From Dysgonamonadaceae bacterium (GTDB taxonomy: Bacteria > Bacteroidota > Bacteroidia > Bacteroidales > Azobacteroidaceae), in contig JAITTA010000180.1 in NCBI GenBank assembly GCA_031287395.1, forward strand, positions 1-34,471: a stretch of 34,471 nucleotides of DNA. Direction: 5' to 3'. The stretch's first letter is position 1. Each line of letters begins with the position of its first letter. Shown here piece by piece: positions 7,742 through 16,266 of the stretch. The notes below the pieces were generated by a model. The model made no database searches. It was not told the origin of the DNA and was given only the letters and a program-made list of their open reading frames with translations. Position numbers and translations under genes: made by a program.

Positions 7742-8578
7742 TCAATACAAAATATTTTCTCCGTTTTCATCGACAAAATAATATTTCCCGACGGAACTTT
7801 CCCATTTCAGCAAATAATTTTTCTCCGGAGTTGTTTTGAGATAAAACCGGTAGTTGTTATCCGCCTGTTTGTCCAAAGCATATTCCGGATGATTTTCCGT
7901 CCATGTAAACGGGTTGTTCAGGAATGCCTTGTATTCGGAGATATGATACAGCGCTTTAGGCGTAAGCATAAATCCGTCTGGGGCGCTGGGATTATGCAAG
8001 GCTTTTGTCCCCGAAGAAACCAAAAACAAATAATGTTTGGCACGGGAATACAGTCCTAGTTCACTCATCCAGAATTTCCACCAGTCGGGTTCTTCCAGTC
8101 GGCTCGAAAAGATGATATTGGCTGCAATCAAGTGTGGAAATTTAGTAGAGAAATCTTCGGAATCAATTAGCCGGAGTGATAACATCAGGGTAGAGTCCAT
8201 CATTATTTCATCGGTATTCCGCAAGGTTACCGGCAGCAGGAAAGTTCCGGAGTCGGCTTCCATGGTATAAGTATCGGACAGAGGGGTGTAATGCAAGCCT
8301 GACTGGGCTGTTGTCAGCGAATCGACTACTTCCAGATGGAAACTACGCATTTTTGGGATGCGATTTCCCGATATTTTAACGGGAAGATAAAGAGTGACCT
8401 CCACTACGTCGAGGGTAGTATCGGCAAAAGAAAACAAGATACGATTATTTTCCGGATTTTCAAAATAAAAATAGATATTATCGCGGTTCGAGTGATAAAT
8501 ATCGACTTTGTCTTCGGTGCATGCCGTAAATACGAATATCCACAACATCGTTAGGTATAATAAGTTTAATTTCTTCAT
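7742..8578 (-). CDS. DUF4843-type lipoprotein
   Basis: The protein is 278 residues from the start MKKLNLLYLTML; an earlier in-frame ATG at 8617 would put 13 polar residues before the signal sequence and is rejected. The signal peptide ends in a lipobox-like FTAC, with Cys at about 20. The body is predicted beta-rich (DNIYFYFENPENNRILFSF; VTLYLPVKISG) and matches the kind of protein annotated as DUF4843, which typically sits between SusD and a PKD-like protein in Bacteroidales uptake operons. It is probably an accessory surface lipoprotein. It lies 13 bases after the SusD stop. The function of the family is not established to my knowledge. Confidence 0.75.
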   Translation of the reverse strand: MKKLNLLYLTMLWIFVFTACTEDKVDIYHSNRDNIYFYFENPENNRILFSFADTTLDVVEVTLYLPVKISGNRIPKMRSFHLEVVDSLTTAQSGLHYTPLSDTYTMEADSGTFLLPVTLRNTDEIMMDSTLMLSLRLIDSEDFSTKFPHLIAANIIFSSRLEEPDWWKFWMSELGLYSRAKHYLFLVSSGTKALHNPSAPDGFMLTPKALYHISEYKAFLNNPFTWTENHPEYALDKQADNNYRFYLKTTPEKNYLLKWESSVGKYYFVDENGENILY

Positions 8579-8591
8579 GATTGCGCTGTTT

Positions 8592-10064
8592 TTATCGGTT
8601 TCCAAATTCGGTTTCATCGTCGGGTAAAGGTATCGGGGCTATATTCGTAGGTTGGAAGATGATACCCGATTCGGAACGGATGCTTTTGTTCAATCTCTTA
8701 TAGGCATAAAATGCTTGTCCTTCGGCATAAGTCTCTTTCCGGTATTCTTTCAGCAATTCGTCCTGGAAATTATCGGAACTGTCTAACGGAGTACCTATTC
8801 CGCGGTGGGTGCGGACTGTATTCAGGTAATTCCAGGCCATACCGGGATTGGTTTCATAAACGCTTTCGGCGGCAATGTAATACATTTCACTCAACCGGAT
8901 AGATGGAGATGCTAAATAGTGTATATTGCCTGTTTTTTGATCGTTTCTTAAATATTTTATAATCTGGTAATTCCCTTCAGTTGAAAGAGAGAACCAAGAT
9001 TTGAAACGATCGTCGTCAGCGCCGACGGTTGCTACTTCATAAATATTTTTCACATGGTCGTTATTGATAAAATAACCGGTAGTCGTATTTTCGTAACGGT
9101 TTCTCATGTTTTCTTCCTGTTTTTCGATATACCAGGCAAAGAGTAATTCCGGATATATCAACCGGTCGCGTGTTTTTTCTTCTGCCAGGAACCGGTCTCT
9201 GTCCACCCAGGGGAATTTATTTGCATCAATCACTTCTTTCGCATTGGCAAGCGCTTCGGTACGATTTCCGGCATAAAGGTATACCCGTGCCAGCGTGCCG
9301 CATACGGCGAAATAATTCAGGCGGTGCCGGCGGTTTTGCAGGAAGAGGGTTCCCTCTTCTTCCGTCGATTGGGAATCTTCTTCGTAATTGTTATAGCCCA
9401 CGATATAACCGGCTTTCAGTATGGGGTCGCAGGTAGCGAGTAACCGTTTTGCTTCGTTCAGGTCGCTTAAGGCCTTGTCGATTACTTCCTGTACGGTCGA
9501 TAAGGGTGTTACCCGGTTGCTGTATGCCGTTACGTATGGAATAGACTTTGAAGAAGCGCCCGAACTGTAAGGGAGCGCGAAGTATCGCAACAAATCGAAA
9601 TGGAAATAAGCCCTCAGAGCCAGGGCCTCTCCTTTGACCAGTTCATACATTCCCTCGTGGAAAATTTCTTTTTTTCCGTCGATATTTTCCAGGATCAGGT
9701 TTGCATTGGCAATGCCATTGTAAGCATTGTTCCATATCAAAGAATTCCTCCATTTGAAAGTGACGTCGGTAAAATCAAACATAGATGTCCGGACATACTG
9801 GGTATAGTCCTGTACTTTGAATGAATAATTCTGGATCAGCGCATCCTGTATTTCAACGGTAAATAAACCGCCGTAAAAATAATTGTCTGCACCTTTGGTA
9901 TATATTCCGTTGATGGCTTCAAAAAATCCTTCTTCGCTGTTGAGTAGTTCTTCTACGCCGATGCTGGCTTCAGGCTGGACGGTCAACCAGTCGTTGCATG
10001 AACTGAAAAGAAGCGGAAGGAATGCTATATAATATAATATGAATCGTTTCATTTTTTTAGTCAT
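8592..10064 (-). CDS. SusD/RagB-family outer-membrane nutrient-binding lipoprotein
   Basis: A 490-residue SusD homologue. The signal peptide ends in LLFSSC (Cys at about 23), followed by the typical NDWLTVQPEASI start of mature SusD proteins. TPR-like helices follow, with characteristic phrases such as KGEALALRAYFHFDLLRYFA near residue 145 and SEMYYIAAE near 405. SusD proteins form the lid of the SusC transporter and bind ligand at the cell surface. The ATG overlaps the SusC stop as TAATG, indicating coupled translation; ATG at 10052 is an alternative start giving MKRFILYY. No adjacent glycoside hydrolase, sulfatase or sigma/anti-sigma pair is present, so the ligand could be a glycan, a peptide or a cofactor. 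Confidence 0.93.
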   Translation of the reverse strand: MTKKMKRFILYYIAFLPLLFSSCNDWLTVQPEASIGVEELLNSEEGFFEAINGIYTKGADNYFYGGLFTVEIQDALIQNYSFKVQDYTQYVRTSMFDFTDVTFKWRNSLIWNNAYNGIANANLILENIDGKKEIFHEGMYELVKGEALALRAYFHFDLLRYFALPYSSGASSKSIPYVTAYSNRVTPLSTVQEVIDKALSDLNEAKRLLATCDPILKAGYIVGYNNYEEDSQSTEEEGTLFLQNRRHRLNYFAVCGTLARVYLYAGNRTEALANAKEVIDANKFPWVDRDRFLAEEKTRDRLIYPELLFAWYIEKQEENMRNRYENTTTGYFINNDHVKNIYEVATVGADDDRFKSWFSLSTEGNYQIIKYLRNDQKTGNIHYLASPSIRLSEMYYIAAESVYETNPGMAWNYLNTVRTHRGIGTPLDSSDNFQDELLKEYRKETYAEGQAFYAYKRLNKSIRSESGIIFQPTNIAPIPLPDDETEFGNR

Positions 10065-13000
10065 TAGAAGTTAGCTTGCAGTGAAAGTGTAAAACTTTTG
10101 GCAAAAGGGTAATCAATTCCTCGTTCAACAACGATGGAAGAAGTCCTCCAGATATCATTTACCGTAACGGCTGCCCGAAGTGTCCGCATTCCTATTTTTT
10201 TCATAAAAGGAGCGTTGAAATCGTAAGAAAGATAGATAGACCGGAGTTCCAGCAGGTTGTCTTTTTGGATAAACCGTTGGGTTACGCGAGTTTCTTCTTC
10301 GTTTTGGATGTCCTTGTACAAAGCCTTATCACCCGGATTTTTCCATCGGTTAGTCATAGCGCGGCTGTCCACGTTGTATCTTGGATTTGCATTTTCAATT
10401 TTATCTATCAGGGTTTGATTGTAGTCGTAGCCTCCAAAGCGGGTATAAAATGAAAGATTCAGCACAAAACCCTTATAGTAAATATTTCCACCGAAGAATC
10501 CGTCCAATTGGGGTGTTGCGTCGCAAATCGGAACGATATCTTTCACGTCCCAGTTGTAGGTCAGGGAACCGTCTTTTTTGACAAATATTTCTTTTCCGTT
10601 TTCAGGATCGATTCCGAGTGAGCGGACGGCATAAATTGTATTGATGGATTGCCCTTCCTCATAACGCAGCAGAGGAATGCCTGCATTGGGATTATCAAGG
10701 TCTTCCTGGATTTGGTCGGCCTTGTCGTTCATTTTTTTCAGGGAGTTGGATATTTTGATCAATTTATTTTTGTTGTGTACAAAATTGCCGTTCAATGAAA
10801 TATTCCAGTCCTTGGTTTTGACGATGTTCAATTTGAGACCGAATTCGTATCCCCGGTTTTCAATATCACCCAGATTGTCTTTATAATAACCGAATCCTGT
10901 AGATGGAGGCAGCGTAATATCTGTCAGCATGTCTTTTGTCAGGCGGTTGTAATAGCGTCCGGAGAAATAAAACCGGTCTTTCAGCAATCCGATGTCCAGA
11001 CCAATGTCTTTGTTGTCTGTTCGTTGCCATTTCAGGTTTTTATTTCCGTATTGCGTGACTCCGGCTCCGACACCGGTAGAATACCAGTTATTTTTATTGT
11101 ATTCGTAGAGCGTATTGGCCATGAATGGGGAAAAAGAAACCGAACCGGTTAATCCGGCATTGGCTTTTATTCGTAATTGGCTAAAAATTTGCAAATCTTT
11201 GACAAAGTTTTCGTGATGCAGGTTCCAACCGATTCCGGCGGCCCAGAAAGGAGCGACTTTATTGTCGTCTCCAAACTTGGAGGAACCGTCGGCGCGAAAA
11301 GACGCATCTACCAGATAGCGGTCCTTGAACGAATAGTTGAGGCTGAAAAAAGAGCCGAAGAGCCGTTCCAGGTCGACGGAAGAAAGCGGGGCGTCTTCAT
11401 TTTTGTATCCGCCGGCAAAGCCGATTTCCGAAAACCGGTCGTTTGTAAAGCCGATTGCCGTAAAGGATTTTCCGCGGTATTCTTTTTGCCGGACATTCAA
11501 TCCCAGGGCCATATTGAAAAAATGGCTGTTAATTTGTTTGGAATAAGTCAGGGTACTGCTTCCGTCTATAGATGTTTCTTCTCCGGTGGAAAAAAGATAA
11601 CTTCCCCGGTTGAGCGGATTAGTTTCAGTGAAAAATGAATTATCGTAAGGTGAAATAAACCGGTCGCCGGTATTGTTTTTTTGATAGAAACTGAATACTC
11701 CGCGAAGTCTCAGTCCTTCCAGGATGTTCCATTCGGCTGTAAAAGCGTCGTTGATTTCCCAGTACCTTGATTTGTAAAAACTATTCAATGTTGCATCGTA
11801 CAAAGGATTAAGAACGATGTCGTTTCTAATGCTGTTCCCTTCGCCGCTACGATCCGTCCAGGTGTCGATTTGTTGGACAATTTGCCCTTTTGTATCGGTT
11901 TTCGGATAATAAGGATTCATTCGTACGTATTCGGAAAAGTTACCGTAAGGGGTGTCTTGCCCATCTATCCGTGATATGGATAAAGTATTTTTGAACAATA
12001 ACTTACTTCCATTGTGATATGATAAATCCATCCCTATGCCGTAACGATTTCTTCCGGATTCTTTCATGACTCCAGGCATGGACTGATACAATCCGGTGAT
12101 TCCGTAACGGATGCTTTCCGAGCCTCCCTCGATGTACAGTGAGTGTTTGTTCCCCAGGGCATTCCTGACGGGCTGGGCCAACCAATCGGTATCAATGCCG
12201 CTCACTACATTGTATAATTTCTTGTAGTACAATTCTTCCTGTTCCTGCAATGATAATCCTTCCGTTTCATAAACGCCGGCCAAACGTTCGTATTCCAGTT
12301 TATCTCCGGCATTCAATACGCTGTAGGAACTCAAATCCGGAAGATTCGCACTGAGTTCATAATTGTAGGAAACCTGTATTTTGCCCTCTTTCGGCGCGGT
12401 GGTGGTAATGACCAATACTCCGTTTGATGCCCTCGATCCGTAAATGGCTGTAGCGGCTGCGTCTTTCAGGAGGGTGATTGAAGCGATGCGGTTTACATCC
12501 AGGTCGTAAATCTTTTCTACGCTTACTTCATATCCATCCAGGATAAAAGTCGGCAGGTTCACGTTGCTGGCAATATTGTCGCGGCGAAGCACGTCGCTTT
12601 GAGCCCCTGTAGGCAGGGAAGCAACACCGCGTACATTGATGTTCGGTAAGCGGTTGGGATTGGATCCCGCCAGATTGTCCGTCAACATCTTGAAGGATGG
12701 ATCGAACGATTCAATACTTTTTAGTATGTTATTCGGATTGATCTGTTTCAGTTCTTCTCCGGATACGGTGACTGCTGAACCGGTAAAACTATCTTTAGCG
12801 CGTTTGAAGTAACCGAAAACGACCACTTCCTGTAATTCCGCATTCGGGTCGAGTTGGATGTCATACCAGGCTGTATTCATTTTAAGCGGTATTTCTTTTT
12901 CTCCATATCCGACATAAGATACGATCAAGGATGCCTTATAATCCGGAACCATAATCGTAAAAATTCCTTCTTCGTTAGTGATTGCCCCATGTCCCGGATC

Positions 13001-13153
13001 CGATTTCAATCTGACTACTGCTCCTGGGAGCGGTAATTGAGTTTCGTCAATCACTTTTCCTTGTATTTTCAACTTGTAATCCTGAGCATATCCGGAGAGG
13101 GCAATTCCGAACAGGAACAAGCAAAGTACAATACATTTACTGATTTTTTTCAT
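10064..13153 (-). CDS. SusC/RagA-family TonB-dependent outer-membrane receptor
   Basis: A 1029-residue protein with a signal peptide (to about GYAQ, residue 24), a carboxypeptidase-regulatory-like beta-sandwich domain at about 28-110, a TonB-plug domain (ELQEVVVFGYFKRAKDSFTG; TLLKDAAATAIYGSRASNGV near residue 235) and a long beta-barrel ending in a C-terminal aromatic strand (SFTLSLQANF). It takes up ligand delivered by SusD, powered by TonB-ExbBD. There is no N-terminal STN signalling domain, so it is not itself an anti-sigma-coupled transducer. It is the first gene of a five-gene operon with SusD, DUF4843, PKD-like and TlpA proteins. Substrate not deducible from sequence. Confidence 0.94.
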   Translation of the reverse strand: MKKISKCIVLCLFLFGIALSGYAQDYKLKIQGKVIDETQLPLPGAVVRLKSDPGHGAITNEEGIFTIMVPDYKASLIVSYVGYGEKEIPLKMNTAWYDIQLDPNAELQEVVVFGYFKRAKDSFTGSAVTVSGEELKQINPNNILKSIESFDPSFKMLTDNLAGSNPNRLPNINVRGVASLPTGAQSDVLRRDNIASNVNLPTFILDGYEVSVEKIYDLDVNRIASITLLKDAAATAIYGSRASNGVLVITTTAPKEGKIQVSYNYELSANLPDLSSYSVLNAGDKLEYERLAGVYETEGLSLQEQEELYYKKLYNVVSGIDTDWLAQPVRNALGNKHSLYIEGGSESIRYGITGLYQSMPGVMKESGRNRYGIGMDLSYHNGSKLLFKNTLSISRIDGQDTPYGNFSEYVRMNPYYPKTDTKGQIVQQIDTWTDRSGEGNSIRNDIVLNPLYDATLNSFYKSRYWEINDAFTAEWNILEGLRLRGVFSFYQKNNTGDRFISPYDNSFFTETNPLNRGSYLFSTGEETSIDGSSTLTYSKQINSHFFNMALGLNVRQKEYRGKSFTAIGFTNDRFSEIGFAGGYKNEDAPLSSVDLERLFGSFFSLNYSFKDRYLVDASFRADGSSKFGDDNKVAPFWAAGIGWNLHHENFVKDLQIFSQLRIKANAGLTGSVSFSPFMANTLYEYNKNNWYSTGVGAGVTQYGNKNLKWQRTDNKDIGLDIGLLKDRFYFSGRYYNRLTKDMLTDITLPPSTGFGYYKDNLGDIENRGYEFGLKLNIVKTKDWNISLNGNFVHNKNKLIKISNSLKKMNDKADQIQEDLDNPNAGIPLLRYEEGQSINTIYAVRSLGIDPENGKEIFVKKDGSLTYNWDVKDIVPICDATPQLDGFFGGNIYYKGFVLNLSFYTRFGGYDYNQTLIDKIENANPRYNVDSRAMTNRWKNPGDKALYKDIQNEEETRVTQRFIQKDNLLELRSIYLSYDFNAPFMKKIGMRTLRAAVTVNDIWRTSSIVVERGIDYPFAKSFTLSLQANF

Positions 13154-13261
13154 GCGTTGCGTTGTTGATATTTGTTATTTAGTTAGTGATTTTAAAATTA
13201 ATTTTTTGTAAAACGAACTAAAATATTGACAATTTTCATTTTTTTTTATAGAAAATTTGGA

Positions 13262-13269
13262 CAAAGGTA
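13262..13269 (-). promoter_or_regulatory. Possible promoter (-7 box) of the susC operon
   Basis: TACCTTTG on the minus strand matches TAnnTTTG about 110 bases before the susC ATG. No good TTTG is found at the expected 19-21-base spacing, so an activator may be needed or the call may be wrong. The rest of 13154-13384 is AT-rich leader and spacer with no gene. Confidence 0.4.
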
Positions 13270-13384
13270 AAAAAATAAAAATATCAACGATCTATTATAT
13301 ATAATTTATTTTTGGAAAAAATTCGGGGGCAGGATGCAGAGAGTAAAATGTTACGGTACAGTATAAAAAGGAAAATGAAAAACG

Positions 13385-13431
13385 AAAGGCGAACAGAGAA
13401 GAACATCCCGGTTCGTTCTCTGCTCGCCTTT
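13385..13431 (-). terminator. Strong intrinsic terminator of the methylmalonyl-CoA decarboxylase operon
   Basis: A long inverted repeat with arms AAAGGCGAACAGAGAA and TTCTCTGCTCGCCTTT (one mismatch) encloses a loop of about 15 bases, starting about 24 bases beyond the stop of the decarboxylase beta-subunit gene. Read on the minus strand, a T-rich tract follows. It separates this operon from the susC promoter. Confidence 0.8.
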
Positions 13432-13454
13432 TGTCGGGCACCGTGTGCCTGAAT

Positions 13455-14609
13455 TTAAGAAAGAAATCCCAGCAGAATCCCTGCTGCAACAGCCGAACCG
13501 ATTACGCCGGCTACATTCGGGCCCATTGCATGCATCAACAGATAGTTCGTTGGGTCGTATTCCAACCCGATGGTCTGAGAAATGCGCGCCGAATCGGGAA
13601 CTGCCGAAACTCCTGAATTACCGATCAACGGATTGATTTTGTTATTTTTTTTCAGGAATAGATTAAAAAACTTAACAAATAAGATTCCTGCTGATGTAGC
13701 AATAATGAACGACAAAGCTCCTAATCCGAAGATTTTAATGGAGTCCCAGGTCAGGAATTGAGTTGCTTGGGTAGAAGCTCCTACCGTGATTCCCAATAAA
13801 ATTGTAATTGTATCGATCAGGGGGCCTCGTGCTGTTTCTGCTAAGCGACGGGTTACTCCGGACTCTTTCAACAAATTCCCGAAGAATAACATACCCAATA
13901 AAGGAAGACCCGATGGAACCAGAAAACAGGTTAGCAACAAGCCTATGATTGGGAAAATAATCTTTTCCGTTTGAGAAACCGCGCGGGGAGGTTTCATACG
14001 GATAACCCGTTCTTTCTTTGTTGTCAGTAGTCTCATTAGAGGCGGTTGTATTACCGGAACCAGAGCCATGTACGAGTATGCCGAGATTGCAATAGCTCCC
14101 ATCAGATTAGGAGCGAGTTTTGATGATAAGAAAATTGCAGTCGGACCGTCGGCGCCTCCGATAATACCGATAGCTCCGGCCTGATTCGGTTCGAAATCCA
14201 ATGTCAAGGCCAGAACATAAGCTCCGAAAATACCGAATTGTGCAGCAGCTCCAATCAACATCAGTTTCGGATTGGATATCAATGCGGAAAAGTCCGTCAT
14301 GGCTCCAATCCCCAGGAATATCAACGGTGGATACCAACCTTGTGTAACTCCTTGATAGAGGATATTTAACACCGATCCTTCCTCATATATACCCAATTGT
14401 AAGCCTGCATCTTTGAAAGGAATATTTCCAATCAGGATACCGAATCCGATAGGAATTAAGAGCATTGGTTCAAACTCATGAGCTATAGCCAGATAGATGA
14501 AAATCAATCCTACTACGATCATGATTATATGACCTGGAGTTGCATTGGCAAACCCCGTGTATGTGAGGAATGTTTCCAGATTTTCAGTTAGAAATGATAA
14601 AAAATTCAT
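13455..14609 (-). CDS. mmdB: Sodium-ion-translocating decarboxylase, beta subunit (methylmalonyl-CoA decarboxylase)
   Basis: A 384-residue, very hydrophobic protein with about 9-10 membrane spans, of the OadB/MmdB/GcdB family. Diagnostic stretches are GIGAMTDFSALISNPKLML near residue 100, GAIGIIGGADGPTAIFLSS near 145, which forms a conserved re-entrant region carrying the Na+-site Asp, and NYLLMHAMGPNVAGVIGSA near the C-terminus. It decarboxylates carboxybiotin on the carrier subunit and couples this to Na+ export across the inner membrane. It is the last gene of the operon, 5 bases after the biotin-carrier gene, and is followed by a strong terminator. The methylmalonyl-CoA rather than oxaloacetate assignment rests on the neighbouring epimerase and MmdA-type carboxyltransferase. 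Confidence 0.92.
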   Translation of the reverse strand: MNFLSFLTENLETFLTYTGFANATPGHIIMIVVGLIFIYLAIAHEFEPMLLIPIGFGILIGNIPFKDAGLQLGIYEEGSVLNILYQGVTQGWYPPLIFLGIGAMTDFSALISNPKLMLIGAAAQFGIFGAYVLALTLDFEPNQAGAIGIIGGADGPTAIFLSSKLAPNLMGAIAISAYSYMALVPVIQPPLMRLLTTKKERVIRMKPPRAVSQTEKIIFPIIGLLLTCFLVPSGLPLLGMLFFGNLLKESGVTRRLAETARGPLIDTITILLGITVGASTQATQFLTWDSIKIFGLGALSFIIATSAGILFVKFFNLFLKKNNKINPLIGNSGVSAVPDSARISQTIGLEYDPTNYLLMHAMGPNVAGVIGSAVAAGILLGFLS

Positions 14610-14614
14610 GGTGT

Positions 14615-15034
14615 TTATTCGATTACAATGAGATCCGCTCCTTCCAATACAGAGTCTCCTTTATTGATTTTAACTTCTTTCACTACTCCGTCACGATCGG
14701 CATTGATGGCGTTTTCCATTTTCATTGCTTCAAGTACGACCAGTTTTTGTCCTCTCTTCACGGTATCTCCGGCTTTACAAAGTATTTCCAGTATTGTACC
14801 GGGTAGAGGGGAACGTAAAGCTCCTGCTGCCGCTGCCGTTTGTTGCGGACGTGCGATTGGGGCTACCGCAGATTGAGCCGGCCGTTTAATCGTTACTACC
14901 TGTTTTTTAGTCGGCTTATCCATTTCTACCTTATATGGAGTACCATTTACTTCCACTTCGGCTATGGTCCCTTCAATGTTGTTGATAACAACTTTGTAGG
15001 TGTTCCCGTTGATAATGTATATGAAACTTTTCAT
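14615..15034 (-). CDS. mmdC: Biotin carboxyl carrier subunit of the decarboxylase
   Basis: A 139-residue protein with an N-terminal beta stretch (MKSFIYIINGNTYKVVI), a flexible Ala/Pro-rich linker at about 52-72 (RPAQSAVAPIARPQQ) and a C-terminal biotinyl domain. The biotin acceptor is Lys105 in EAMKMEN. It shuttles the carboxyl group from the MmdA carboxyltransferase to the membrane beta subunit. The Ala/Pro hinge is typical of the gamma subunit of Na+-pumping decarboxylases. The gene sits directly before the beta-subunit gene and after a 141-base gap filled largely by the decamer palindrome element. Confidence 0.93.
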   Translation of the reverse strand: MKSFIYIINGNTYKVVINNIEGTIAEVEVNGTPYKVEMDKPTKKQVVTIKRPAQSAVAPIARPQQTAAAAGALRSPLPGTILEILCKAGDTVKRGQKLVVLEAMKMENAINADRDGVVKEVKINKGDSVLEGADLIVIE

Positions 15035-15050
15035 TTTTTATATTAGTTTG

Positions 15051-15160
15051 GGGAGTTACAGGGAATTACAGGGAGTTACAGGGAGTTACAAGTAGTTACA
15101 GGAATGATATCTTCTATTCTTGTAACTACTTGTAACTCCCTGTAACTCCCTATAACTCCT
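15051..15160. repeat. Decamer palindrome element, copy 1 (best preserved)
   Basis: Five tandem decamers of the type GGGAGTTACA (15051-15100) are followed by a 20-base core (15101-15120, containing GATATCTTCTATTC) and then by the reverse complements (TGTAACTCCC type, 15121-15160). The inner three decamers on each side (15071-15100 against 15121-15150) pair perfectly over 30 bases. It lies in the gap between the OadG-like and biotin-carrier genes, so the mRNA should fold into a very stable hairpin. The two related copies lie in the next two gaps of the same operon. Confidence 0.9.
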
Positions 15161-15175
15161 TTCAACACCATAATT

Positions 15176-16159
15176 TTATTTTTTAGGTAATTCTCTCAAA
15201 GTATAAATTTTTGAACTCCATGGTGAATAGTTACGTGCGACGTTTTTAATGGTCAACACCGTATTCTCGTCGTCATGTACGGATTCCGTAGCTTCATAAA
15301 TCGCCATGGCAATAGCGGCATAAATTTCGCCTGATTCGGATGCTATTTCCTTGGCCTGCTCCTTGGAAAGGCCGGAAGCTTTCATTGCCCGTTTTCTGCT
15401 CAGACCGACTGCCATATTACCGACATATTTGAATACCATGTATAGGATAATTAAGGCAATGAAAACGACAGACATGGCCGTGATTGTCATTGTTATTCCT
15501 ATGCGATCGTTTTCCTTGAAATTTTCAACTTTTTCATTGGAGTCCAGGATAACATTGTTCGAACTTGGAGTCACTTCCCTTGCCCGGCTCATCCCGGCCG
15601 GAACGGTTCCGTCGTAATAGACCCAAAGCTTGTCGCCGCCTTTATACAGAGAATTCAGTTGTAATTCTTCTTTCAATCGTTTTTGATCCCAACCGTCCTG
15701 AACCAAACCGTAACTTACATCCACACGCTGACCTGCCGGAACGGTAACCGAATCTATCAGGGTGCGTCCGTCGGAATTGAACAATGCGATGAAGTTCGGT
15801 TTTTCCGGATCAAGAGTAAAATTCAAATGAAAAGTTCCACGAGAGGGTTTGTTATCCGCCCAGAAAATAATATGCTGACGAGGTTTGATTTTTGTCAGCA
15901 CGTCGCCTTTGGGTACCGGATACATTCTTGGATTGTTTATATCCGTAGTCAGATAACATCCGCCTATGTCCACTGTCCCCGGGGAAGAATTATAAATTTC
16001 TATCCAGGGATGTTTTTTACCATAATCATCCGTGAAGTTGTCCTGGTTGATTACCAATACTTCATTAATTCTGAGTGAGGAAGCACGTTGAGCTTGCATT
16101 CCCGTGAGAAATACAAACAACAGAAACAACCCCAGTACTATTTTATATTTGTTCATCAT
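15176..16159 (-). CDS. OadG-like decarboxylase subunit fused to a lamin-tail domain
   Basis: The 327-residue protein has a Sec signal peptide (to about QAQ, residue 24), an extracytoplasmic lamin-tail-like (LTD) beta-sandwich domain at about 27-200 (LRINEVLVINQDNF; HPWIEIYNSSPGTVDIGGCYLT; PRQHIIFWADNKPSRGTFHLNF), one transmembrane helix at about 221-246, and a charged cytoplasmic tail to residue 327. The membrane helix plus tail occupies the position of the small OadG/MmdD subunit, which ties the carboxyltransferase to the membrane complex. The operon position between mmdA and the biotin carrier supports this. The LTD half is an addition relative to the roughly 80-120-residue classical subunit and may bind a periplasmic surface or envelope component; that is inference. 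Confidence 0.8.
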   Translation of the reverse strand: MMNKYKIVLGLFLLFVFLTGMQAQRASSLRINEVLVINQDNFTDDYGKKHPWIEIYNSSPGTVDIGGCYLTTDINNPRMYPVPKGDVLTKIKPRQHIIFWADNKPSRGTFHLNFTLDPEKPNFIALFNSDGRTLIDSVTVPAGQRVDVSYGLVQDGWDQKRLKEELQLNSLYKGGDKLWVYYDGTVPAGMSRAREVTPSSNNVILDSNEKVENFKENDRIGITMTITAMSVVFIALIILYMVFKYVGNMAVGLSRKRAMKASGLSKEQAKEIASESGEIYAAIAMAIYEATESVHDDENTVLTIKNVARNYSPWSSKIYTLRELPKK

Positions 16160-16170
16160 ATATCATTATC

Positions 16171-16258
16171 GAGTTACAGGGAGTTACAGGGAGCCGGAAG
16201 GATTCACAAGAATAGAAGATACCATTCCTTTACTCCTTATTAACTCCGTATAACTTCC
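16171..16258. repeat. Decamer palindrome element, copy 2
   Basis: The left arm has GAGTTACA, GGGAGTTACA and two diverged decamers (16171-16208). The 20-base core (16209-16228) contains AGAATAGAAGATACCATTCC, which differs from the reverse complement of the copy 1 core at one base. The right arm has diverged ACTCC-type decamers (16229-16258). It lies in the gap between mmdA and the OadG-like gene and is inverted relative to copy 1. The arms have decayed while the core has stayed close. Confidence 0.8.
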
Positions 16259-16266
16259 TCGATTCA

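Noticed and set aside
15051..15160. Tandem repeats considered as a CRISPR array
   Set aside because: Units are 8-10 bases and contiguous, with no unique spacers and no cas genes nearby; this also applies to 29757-29828.
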